Below are positions 6,853-12,803 of a stretch of DNA of 23,170 nucleotides, piece after piece. This DNA is from Treponema sp. (GTDB taxonomy: Bacteria > Spirochaetota > Spirochaetia > Treponematales > Treponemataceae). Below the pieces are notes generated by a model, which was given only the letters and a program-made list of their open reading frames with translations, did not search any database and was not told the origin of the DNA. Within the stretch, counting starts at the first letter, position 1, and each line of letters starts with the position of its first letter. Made by a program: the position numbers and the translations under genes. The DNA is taken from contig JAEDCY010000040.1 in NCBI GenBank assembly GCA_016293915.1, positions 1-23,170 on the forward strand. Reading direction: 5' to 3'.

Positions 6853-8577
6853 TTACGCTTCCTTTTCAGCCTGCTTTCTTTGATTCCGTTCGTAGTAGAT
6901 AAAGGCGTCTACCAGAGCAGATGGATTTTCAAAACCGCACTTTACCGCTAAATCATAAAGACTTGTCTTTTTAAGGCTTGCTTCTTCTGTAATTTTTTCA
7001 TCAGTAAGAATGTTTGAGCTTTTGTCATCTGCTATTATGTGACCGTTTGATAATACAATTGCACGGTCTGTGTATTCGAGCATAAGGTGCATGTCGTGAG
7101 TAATCATGATTATTGTAATTCCAAGTTCGAGGTTTAACTGGCGAAGGAATTCCATGATTTCTGTGTAATGAGCATAGTCCTGGCCGGCAGTTGGTTCATC
7201 AAGAATTATTACTTCCGGATTCATAACCAGAATTGAAGCAATTGTAACACGTTTTTTCTGACCAAAACTTACGGCATTTACAGGCCAGTTTCTGTAAGGA
7301 TACATACCGCAGATTTTCAGCGCATTGAAAACCTTTTCTTTTATTTCATTCTTTGGTATTTTTCTGGCGGTAAGACCAAGAGCTGTTTCATCATAAATTA
7401 TTGATTTACAGATCATCTGATTTTGATTCTGCATTACAAAACCAATCTTTTCGCCACGCTGTTTTATTGAAAAATCAGAAATTTCCCGGCCGTTCAGAAA
7501 AATCTCTCCGGAATCCTGTTTGTTAAAACCACATATTAAGGAAGCAATTGTTGATTTTCCGGCTCCATTAGTGCCAACAAGGCTTACCATTTCACCTTTG
7601 TGAATTGCAAAGCTTATGTTTTCTACAGTGTTTGATTTTGATTTATCATAGGCAAAAGAAACATTCCTTAATTCAAGGGCAATTTCTTTTGAAGTTTTTA
7701 CTGGAGGAACCTGTATCTGTTTGAACCAGTTTTTCAGTCTTTCTTTATAAGGCTTCAGATTCATTGATTCAATACTTTCGAGCTTATCCTGAGGTTGCAG
7801 CTTGCAGCCGGCATGTTTAAGTGCGGCTATATAAAGCGGCTCTCTGATTCCTTTCTGTGGAAGAAGGTCTGTGCTCAAAAGTTCGTTTGGACTGGTATCG
7901 ATGGCAATCTGGCCGTCTTCAACTACGATAATTCTGTCGACTTTTTTGTATAAAACATCTTCGAGGCGATGCTCGATTATTATTACGGTTTTATCACTTT
8001 CGGAATTGATTTTATCTATAAGAGAGATAATGCGCTTTCCGGCTGCGGGGTCGAGATTTGCAAGGGGTTCATCAAAAAGAAGAACTTCAACGTTGTCTAC
8101 AAGAATGCCGGCCATCGAAACGCGCTGCTTTTGACCTCCGCTCAAGGTTCCCGGCACGGCTTTCAAAAGCTTTTCTACGTTTACAGTTTCAGCTGCCTCC
8201 AGAACTTTTTTATGCATTTCTTCTGTGGGGGTATTGTCATTTTCCAGAGCAAAGGCAATATCTTCTGCAACTGTGAGACCAATGAACTGACCGTCTGTAT
8301 CCTGTAAAACAGTTCCAACATGTTTTGAAATTCCAAAAATGCCTTCCCTGGACGGATTTTTTCCACAGACTGAAATCTCACCATCGAGCTTTCCGGCATA
8401 AGTAGAAGGAATGAGTCCGTTTATGCATTTTGCTATGGTTGATTTTCCAGAACCGGAAGAACCGATTATTAAAACTTTTTCACCCTTGTGGATTTCGAGA
8501 TTTATATTTTTAAGAGTAGGGGTTGATTTTGTACGGTACTGGAAACTTACGTTTCTAAAGCTGATGATAGGTTCCAT
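6853..8577 (-). CDS. ecfA: ECF transporter ATPase, fused double ABC domain (EcfA-EcfA')
   Basis: A 574-residue protein with two ABC ATPase domains in one chain, the form found with UPF0397 S components. The N-domain has Walker A GSSGSGKST (39-47), signature LSGGQ (145-149), Walker B VLLFDE (165-170) and a switch His in IIEHR. The C-domain has Walker A GTNGAGKST (335-343), Walker B VIILDE (456-461) and a switch His in ITHD. Its signature is VSFGQ (436-440), where Phe replaces the first Gly of SGGQ. A linker of about 50-60 residues joins the two halves. The ATG has no ribosome site. A TATAAT box lies 9 bases upstream, so it is probably expressed near-leaderless, from a promoter separate from the S-component gene. 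ecfT follows at 4 bp. Confidence 0.92.
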   Translation of the reverse strand: MEPIISFRNVSFQYRTKSTPTLKNINLEIHKGEKVLIIGSSGSGKSTIAKCINGLIPSTYAGKLDGEISVCGKNPSREGIFGISKHVGTVLQDTDGQFIGLTVAEDIAFALENDNTPTEEMHKKVLEAAETVNVEKLLKAVPGTLSGGQKQRVSMAGILVDNVEVLLFDEPLANLDPAAGKRIISLIDKINSESDKTVIIIEHRLEDVLYKKVDRIIVVEDGQIAIDTSPNELLSTDLLPQKGIREPLYIAALKHAGCKLQPQDKLESIESMNLKPYKERLKNWFKQIQVPPVKTSKEIALELRNVSFAYDKSKSNTVENISFAIHKGEMVSLVGTNGAGKSTIASLICGFNKQDSGEIFLNGREISDFSIKQRGEKIGFVMQNQNQMICKSIIYDETALGLTARKIPKNEIKEKVFNALKICGMYPYRNWPVNAVSFGQKKRVTIASILVMNPEVIILDEPTAGQDYAHYTEIMEFLRQLNLELGITIIMITHDMHLMLEYTDRAIVLSNGHIIADDKSSNILTDEKITEEASLKKTSLYDLAVKCGFENPSALVDAFIYYERNQRKQAEKEA

Positions 8578-8586
8578 TTTGAACTG

Positions 8587-8616
8587 ATTATAACAAGAAT
8601 AAGATTGCTGTGTCGA
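8587..8616 (-). promoter_or_regulatory. ecfA-ecfT promoter
   Basis: On the minus strand TCGACA (8611-8616), an 18-bp spacer and TATAAT (8587-8592) form the promoter. The -10 box is 9 bases before the ecfA ATG, predicting a leader of about 2-3 nt without a ribosome site. Confidence 0.6.
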
Positions 8617-8649
8617 GTGTGAAAGAATGTGGAATAGAGGGCGGAATCC

Positions 8650-8693
8650 AAAAAAAAGCGGCCTCTGCTCTGAAAATAGGAGCAGGGCCGCTT
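8650..8693 (-). terminator. Intrinsic terminator after the S-component gene
   Basis: AAGCGGCC...GGCCGCTT (8656-8663 with 8686-8693), extended by TCTGCTC/GAGCAGG, forms a strong stem. On the minus strand an eight-T run follows. It separates ecfS from ecfA-ecfT. Confidence 0.88.
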
Positions 8694-8709
8694 ATAGATT
8701 TATATAAAT

Positions 8710-9273
8710 TTATTCTTCTTCTTTTAATGAACCAGACTTTGTTTTGATTTTTGAATAACCGAAAGCAAGAAGGCTTCCGAGAATTGCTACAATCACAAGG
8801 TTTGTAATGGCAGCAGTAATTCCCTGAATGAATACTTTGTTTGCAGGTTCCTTGTAGATTACAATATCAAGAACAGGGGCGATTAAAGCCCATGCAACTA
8901 AGTTTGAAAGAATCTGAACAAGATTAAAACCAAGGCACTGTTTTACGGCAAATCCGCCTTCTTCAATCGCATATTTTTTTGCAAAAAGACCAACAAGTAA
9001 ACCAAAAATTGCATCCGGGAAAACCCAAGACCACCAGACACTTCCGTAGAAAAGAGCATCACCCAAAGCATGTCCAATCAAGCCGATTGCAAATCCTGCT
9101 ACAGGACCAAAAACTGCTGCAAAGAATGTGAGAACAGCGGCACGTACCTGCAAAGCTGTATTAGGAACGAAACCGATTGGAATCTGAACTGTTGTCAATG
9201 CAACAAAAATTGCAGCACCAATACCGATTGCTACAACCTGACGAATAACTGATTTTCCTTTGTTATCTACCAT
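8710..9273 (-). CDS. ECF transporter substrate-binding S component, UPF0397 family
   Basis: A 187-residue, strongly hydrophobic membrane protein with about six helices. Family hallmarks are AIGIGAAIFVAL at the N-terminus, FGPVAGFAIGLIGHALGD, the WWSWVFPDAIFGLLVG block, NLVAWALIAPVLDIVIYKEPANKVF and the SKIKTKSGSLKEE tail. UPF0397 proteins bind a vitamin-like substrate. Databases often label them riboflavin transporters, but the ligand cannot be read from this sequence. A ribosome site (AGAGG) precedes the ATG. Its own terminator and the separate ecfA promoter suggest independent control, perhaps with EcfAT shared with other S components elsewhere. Confidence 0.88.
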   Translation of the reverse strand: MVDNKGKSVIRQVVAIGIGAAIFVALTTVQIPIGFVPNTALQVRAAVLTFFAAVFGPVAGFAIGLIGHALGDALFYGSVWWSWVFPDAIFGLLVGLFAKKYAIEEGGFAVKQCLGFNLVQILSNLVAWALIAPVLDIVIYKEPANKVFIQGITAAITNLVIVAILGSLLAFGYSKIKTKSGSLKEEE

Positions 9274-9297
9274 AATAACACCTCTTTTGTTGTAATA

Positions 9298-9314
9298 CCT
9301 ACTCGTTAAGTAGG
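9298..9314 (-). promoter_or_regulatory. Inverted repeat in the leader of the S-component gene
   Basis: CCTACT (9298-9303) and AGTAGG (9309-9314) form a perfect 6-bp inverted repeat with a 5-base centre. It lies 24 bp before the start codon and just downstream of a TATAAT box (minus, 9338-9343). It could be a repressor operator or a short leader hairpin. The leader (about 55 nt) resembles no riboswitch class I know. Confidence 0.4.
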
Positions 9315-9359
9315 AAATAGCTTAGTTAAACTATAGAATTATACAAGCGAAAGGTCAAG

Positions 9360-9553
9360 TCTCGAAATGGCTTTCGCATTATAAACGCTTATCCGTAATG
9401 TTGGCGCGAAGGAGAGGGGCGTGGTTCAAAAACACTCTTTTTGTGGCTGCTGCGAAGCGGCAGTTCAATAGTTTCTATACCACAAAAAGCGTGTAGCGCA
9501 TTATTGCGCGGTTTTGAATCACGCAACCGTGACTGGGAGCCATAAATTCGAGA
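9360..9553. repeat. Large nested palindromic element, about 194 bp
   Basis: Outer arms are TCTCGAAATGGCT (9360-9372) and AGCCATAAATTCGAGA (9538-9553). Middle arms are 9419-9446 and 9480-9524, sharing GCGTGxTTCAAAA and CTTTTTGTGG in inverted form. Inner hairpins are CTGCTGC/GCGGCAG (9447-9463) and GCGCA/TGCGC (9496-9509). There is no ORF. It fills the divergent gap between the S-component gene and pgi and resembles a MITE or a structured intergenic repeat. Confidence 0.65.
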
Positions 9554-9598
9554 TTTTTGTTTATAATACGGAAGCCCTGCTACTCAACCACCGTTATA

Positions 9599-9627
9599 TT
9601 GTATCACCTCAAATTATCTACTATACT
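9599..9627 (+). promoter_or_regulatory. pgi promoter
   Basis: TTGTAT (9599-9604), a 17-bp spacer and TATACT (9622-9627). The expected start is near 9634, giving a short leader of about 14 nt that just includes the AAGAGG ribosome site. Confidence 0.6.
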
Positions 9628-9647
9628 ATTAGCAAGAGGTAATACAA

Positions 9648-11231
9648 ATGGCTACATGGTCTAATGCTGATTCTCTTTCATCATGGAAGAAATTACAGTC
9701 ACTTAAAGGTATGGTTTCTGTTGCAGATGAACTTTCTGGTTCAAGTGCTGCAGACAGAATTGCAAAATATTCTATTCCTATGGGCGGCGCACTTACATAT
9801 AATTATGCCGCTAAACAGGTTAATGAACAGATTCTTAAAACTCTTAGCGAGCTCGCAGAAGAGCAGCAGCTTGTAGAAAAATATCAGGAGCTTCTTGATG
9901 GTGCTGTAATCAACACTGGTGAGAAGCGTATGGTTTTGCACCAGCTTACACGCGGTCAGCTTGGAAAAGATGTAATGGCTGATGGCGTAAACAAGCGCGA
10001 ATTTTACATTAACGAGGTTCGCCGCATTGCTGAGTTTGCAGACAAGGTTCACTCAGGAGAGCTCAAGAACGAGAAGGGTGAAAAATATACAAGTGTTTGT
10101 CAGATTGGTATTGGCGGTTCAGACCTCGGTCCTCGCGCTATGTACCTTGCTCTCGAAAACTGGGCAAAAAAAAACAATACATTTAAGATGGAAGCACACT
10201 TCATCTCTAACGTAGACCCTGATGATGCTGCAAGTGTTGTTAAATCTCTCGACATTTCTAAGACAATCTTCATTCTTGTTTCTAAATCTGGAACAACTTT
10301 GGAAACTCTTACAAACGAATCTTTCGTAAAAGACTTTATTAAAAAGGCCGGCTGTGATGCAAGCAAGCACATGATTGCTGTTACATCAGAAACATCACCT
10401 CTCGCTCACAACCCTGACTATATGGCAGCCTTCTATATGGATGATTATATTGGTGGCCGCTATTCTTCAACTTCTGGTGTAGGCGGAGCCGTTTTGAGTC
10501 TCGCTTTTGGTCCAAAGGTGTTCCAGGAATTCCTCGACGGTGCCGCAGAAGAAGACAAGCTTTGTCTCAATAAAGACATCACAAAGAACGCTGCTCTTAT
10601 GGACGCCCTCATTGGTGTTTATGAGAGAAACGTTCAGGGCTATCCTGCAACTGCAATTCTTCCATACAGCCAGGCTCTCAGCCGCTTCCCTGCTCACCTT
10701 CAGCAGCTTGATATGGAATCAAACGGAAAATCAGTAAACCGCGATGGCGCACCACTTAATTATGTGACTGGTCCTGTAATTTTCGGAGAGCCTGGAACAA
10801 ACGGTCAGCATTCATTCTATCAGCTCCTTCACCAGGGAACTGACATCATTCCTCTCCAGTTCATTGCCTTCCGCGAAAACCAGACTGGCGAAGATGTTGT
10901 AATTGAAGATTCTACAAGCCAGGTAAAACTCTGCGCAAATGTAACTGCTCAGATTGTTGCTTTCGCATGCGGTAAGAGCGACGAAAATCCAAATAAGGCA
11001 TTTGCCGGCGGACGTCCATCAAGCCTGATTTACGGCGCACAGCTCAATCCAAAGAGCCTCGGAGCCTTGCTCGCTCACTACGAAAACAAGGTAATGTTCC
11101 AGGGCTTCGTTTGGAATGTTAATAGCTTTGACCAGGAGGGAGTTCAGCTTGGTAAGAAGCTTGCTAAGACTGTTTTGAGCGGCAACATGGAAGGAGCTCT
11201 CAAGGCTTATGCCGGATTACTTATAAAGTAA
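9648..11231 (+). CDS. pgi: Glucose-6-phosphate isomerase
   Basis: Cytosolic enzyme interconverting glucose-6-phosphate and fructose-6-phosphate in glycolysis and gluconeogenesis. The 527-residue protein is full length for the classical Pgi family. Visible signatures are GIGGSDLGPRAM (sugar-phosphate site), VSKSGTTLET (SIS-domain phosphate loop), GGRYSSTSGVGG, MESNGKS with the catalytic Glu, and GEPGTNGQHSFYQLLHQG with the active-site His. The C-terminal catalytic Lys lies near EGVQLGKKLA. An AAGAGG ribosome site precedes the ATG. It is transcribed alone. The gene's TAA shares its last base with the left inverted repeat of the following GxxExxY element. It probably feeds on glucose units released by the GH13 enzyme, which is an inference. 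Confidence 0.96.
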   Translation: MATWSNADSLSSWKKLQSLKGMVSVADELSGSSAADRIAKYSIPMGGALTYNYAAKQVNEQILKTLSELAEEQQLVEKYQELLDGAVINTGEKRMVLHQLTRGQLGKDVMADGVNKREFYINEVRRIAEFADKVHSGELKNEKGEKYTSVCQIGIGGSDLGPRAMYLALENWAKKNNTFKMEAHFISNVDPDDAASVVKSLDISKTIFILVSKSGTTLETLTNESFVKDFIKKAGCDASKHMIAVTSETSPLAHNPDYMAAFYMDDYIGGRYSSTSGVGGAVLSLAFGPKVFQEFLDGAAEEDKLCLNKDITKNAALMDALIGVYERNVQGYPATAILPYSQALSRFPAHLQQLDMESNGKSVNRDGAPLNYVTGPVIFGEPGTNGQHSFYQLLHQGTDIIPLQFIAFRENQTGEDVVIEDSTSQVKLCANVTAQIVAFACGKSDENPNKAFAGGRPSSLIYGAQLNPKSLGALLAHYENKVMFQGFVWNVNSFDQEGVQLGKKLAKTVLSGNMEGALKAYAGLLIK

Positions 11232-11585
11232 TTGTCACACGGATTCGATTTTGCTAACGCAAAATCAGGAGTATTTGGTATGCTGCTTCACGAAGAATAA
11301 ACTGGTAAAATTCTTAACGTCTGCTTTGAGGTACATAAAGAATTAGGTAATGGCTTTCTTGAAGCAGTATATCAAGAAGCTCTGGAGCTAGAATTTAAAA
11401 ATCAAAATATCCCTTATGAACGGGAAAAATTACTTCCTATAAGCACAGGTAATTAATTATTTAAAAGCATCTTCTAATGAAATCGGATTGTTAATTAATT
11501 TTGGTACTAATTCATTAAAGTGGGAAAGAATTTCCAAAATTGAAAAATAGAAAAATCGTTAAATTTTTCGAATCCGTGTGACAAT
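11231..11585. mobile_element. Cassette with perfect 18-bp inverted repeats enclosing a dead GxxExxY gene
   Basis: ATTGTCACACGGATTCGA at 11231-11248 is repeated exactly in inverted orientation at 11568-11585. The enclosed 319 bp contains only a decayed GxxExxY gene. There is no transposase. The layout (ORF enclosed by a long-range stem) recalls the intervening sequences that carry small four-helix-bundle ORFs in spirochaete 23S rRNA genes, or a non-autonomous mobile cassette. Its left end touches the pgi stop codon and its right end lies 20 bp before the argR -35 box. Confidence 0.6.
11280..11550 (+). pseudogene. GxxExxY-family protein, decayed
   Basis: An ATG at 11280 with an AGGAG ribosome site starts MLLHEE, the usual N-terminus of GxxExxY proteins, but a TAA follows at 11298-11300. 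In the same frame, KILNVCFEVHKELGNGFLEAVYQEALELEF continues the family sequence, including the GNGFLEAVY motif that names it. The frame is then lost near 11440. The C-terminal part resumes in another frame as QVINYLKASSNEIGLLINFG and ends at 11550. The middle (ADFxV...ElKA region, roughly 40 residues) is missing. The gene therefore has a nonsense codon, a deletion and a frameshift. The family's function is poorly known; the missing part resembles a nuclease-like core. Confidence 0.85.
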
Positions 11586-11605
11586 ATCGTGTTAGTTTAC
11601 AAATC

Positions 11606-11634
11606 TTGTAAAAAATGCATAAAAAGTGTATATT
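11606..11634 (+). promoter_or_regulatory. argR promoter (leaderless type)
   Basis: TTGTAA (11606-11611), a 17-bp spacer and TATATT (11629-11634). The ATG is 8 bases past the -10 box, so the leader is 0-2 nt with no ribosome site. Confidence 0.6.
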
Positions 11635-11640
11635 TATACA
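11627..11640. promoter_or_regulatory. ARG-box-like operator overlapping the argR -10 box
   Basis: TGTATATTTATACA has inverted arms TGTATA/TATACA and resembles an ARG box (TGAAT-N4-ATTCA type). It covers the -10 box and start point, which fits negative autoregulation by ArgR. Confidence 0.5.
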
Positions 11641-11642
11641 TT

Positions 11643-12113
11643 ATGAAGGAACGTCAGTCTCGCCTTAAGGCTATTAAAAATCTTATCAAAAATAATACTA
11701 TCGAAAGTCAGGATGATCTGCTTTCTCTGCTCACAAAGGAGGGCTATGAGGTTACTCAGGCAACTCTGAGTCGCGACCTTAAGCTTTTGAAGGTGGGCAA
11801 GGTGCCGGATGGACAGAACGGCTACAAGTATGCTCTGCCTGGTGAAGATGAAAACGGCGAGAATGAGGCGATTTACGTTCAGGATTTTCTGCGCGGCTAC
11901 GTAAGCATTGATTTTTCTGGAAACATTGTAGTTATAAAAACTTTCCCCGGCCACGCAAACACTGTCTGCAATGCAATCGATAACCTCAACATGGACGAAG
12001 TTCTCGGCACTGTTGCCGGTGACAACTGTATGTTTGCCTGCCTCCGCGAAGGAGTGACAGGCGAAGAGTTCATGGAAAAACTTAAAAAGCATATACCGGG
12101 CATTGAGGATTGA
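11643..12113 (+). CDS. argR: Arginine repressor ArgR/AhrC
   Basis: A 156-residue protein of normal ArgR length. The N-terminal winged helix (1-70) includes TQATLSRDLKLLKVGKV, matching the TQATVSRDIKELxLVKV recognition region. The C-terminal domain (about 85-156) is the arginine-binding hexamerisation domain, with TFPGHANTVCNAID and LGTVAGDNCMFACL. The latter covers the GTxAGDDTIxxI motif whose Asp contacts arginine. ArgR represses arginine synthesis and activates catabolism when arginine is bound. The frame is open upstream to a GTG at 11589, but the ATG at 11643 gives the family N-terminus. It lacks a ribosome site and sits 8 bp from a -10 box. No arg gene is in the window. Its stop codon lies in a 13-bp hairpin. 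Confidence 0.92.
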   Translation: MKERQSRLKAIKNLIKNNTIESQDDLLSLLTKEGYEVTQATLSRDLKLLKVGKVPDGQNGYKYALPGEDENGENEAIYVQDFLRGYVSIDFSGNIVVIKTFPGHANTVCNAIDNLNMDEVLGTVAGDNCMFACLREGVTGEEFMEKLKKHIPGIED

Positions 12114-12212
12114 CGGTTGAAAATGTTTTTTCAACCGTCAAAACAACCTTGTCAAGGCCTTGAGCGAAGCGTGCCTTGACGAGGTTGTATTGAGGACTTA
12201 CGGTTGAAAAAT
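12102..12212. repeat. Direct repeat of the argR 3' end flanking hairpins
   Basis: ATTGAGGATTGACGGTTGAAAAT (12102-12124), which includes the last argR codons, recurs with a few changes at 12189-12212. The space between holds two hairpins. One is perfect, TGACGGTTGAAAA/TTTTCAACCGTCA (12111-12140, 13 bp, 4-base loop). The other is ACAACCTTGTCAAGGC/GCCTTGACGAGGTTGT (12143-12188, one mismatch). The first may terminate argR, although no T-run follows. The second direct copy provides the -35 box of the next operon. Confidence 0.65.
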
Positions 12213-12231
12213 TACTGTGCTGTGTTATAAT
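12204..12231 (+). promoter_or_regulatory. Promoter of the Phd/PIN module
   Basis: TTGAAA (12204-12209), a 16-bp spacer and TATAAT (12226-12231), followed by an AAGGAGG ribosome site at 12240-12246. The -35 lies within the second copy of the argR-end repeat. Confidence 0.6.
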
Positions 12232-12253
12232 CTAACTATAAGGAGGCGCAGAT

Positions 12254-12469
12254 ATGATAGTTGTTTCTTATGCAGATTTTTCAGCAGATATGAATAAATA
12301 TCTTTCTGAAGCATCCACTTATGGTTTAAAAATTCTTCCTCAAAAAAAAGAACGAAGAAAATCACGTAAACATGAAAAATTTGTTCAGGCAATAGATGCT
12401 GCTTCTGGAATTATTCCGTCTGATATTGATGTTGATAAAGCAAAGACAGAGTCAATACTTAAAATATGA
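12254..12469 (+). CDS. Phd/YefM-like antitoxin
   Basis: A 71-residue protein starting MIVVSYADFSADMNKYLSEA, a typical Phd-fold N-terminus (DNA-binding, dimerising). A basic segment (QKKERRKSRKHEKF) and a short C-terminal tail that would wrap a toxin follow. It has an AAGGAGG ribosome site and overlaps the next gene by 4 bases (ATGA), the usual antitoxin-toxin arrangement. The antitoxin appears intact although its partner is truncated, so it may persist as a solitary autorepressor or as an anti-addiction antitoxin. Family assignment is by pattern only. Confidence 0.7.
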   Translation: MIVVSYADFSADMNKYLSEASTYGLKILPQKKERRKSRKHEKFVQAIDAASGIIPSDIDVDKAKTESILKI

Positions 12470-12696
12470 CACAGAGAGTAACTGTTGAAGGATTTGTTGC
12501 CGCATTTAAATTGCTGAAAATTTCTAAAAAAGATATAAAATATGCATTTTCTGGAGTTATGAAGGATTTCGAGGATGCAGTACAGGCAAAATGTGCTAAA
12601 TCACACAGAGTCAACTTGATTATAACTAGAAATATTAAAGATTTTGTAACCTCTCCTGTAAAAGTTGTGACGCCGGAAGACTTTCTGAATAAATAA
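12466..12696 (+). pseudogene. PIN-domain toxin, C-terminal half only
   Basis: A 76-residue ORF that matches only the second half of a VapC-like PIN nuclease. It has VEGFVAAFKLLKISKKDIKYAFSG, then KDFEDAVQAKCAKSHRVNLIITRNIKDF and VKVVTPEDFL. PIN proteins of this group are about 130-140 residues. The first strand with the catalytic Asp (the DTNxxLD motif) and the following roughly 60 residues are absent. The acidic residues in DFEDA and NIKDF remain, but without the first Asp the metal site is incomplete. The ORF keeps an ATGA overlap with the antitoxin, so the deletion appears to have been clean. Nuclease activity is unlikely. Confidence 0.75.
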
Positions 12697-12768
12697 ATGT
12701 TTTATAATTTGAAAATATTGTGCATGGAATCTCGCAGGATTTCATGTATCAATGCCAGATCAGTCTAG

Positions 12769-12797
12769 TTGTTTTTATCTGTTTTTTGAGTTAAAGT
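12769..12797 (+). promoter_or_regulatory. Possible promoter of the thrC-like gene
   Basis: TTGTTT (12769-12774), a 17-bp spacer and TAAAGT (12792-12797), 6 bases before the ATG. The boxes are moderate matches; the spacing predicts a leaderless mRNA. Confidence 0.4.
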
Positions 12798-12803
12798 TGT
12801 CCC

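Noticed and set aside
9274..9345. Known vitamin riboswitch in the S-component leader
   Set aside because: The leader is only about 55 nt with one 6-bp hairpin and shows no FMN, TPP or preQ1 consensus that I can recognise.
11589..11642. GTG start 18 codons upstream for argR
   Set aside because: It lies upstream of the promoter boxes and adds residues foreign to ArgR; no ribosome site.
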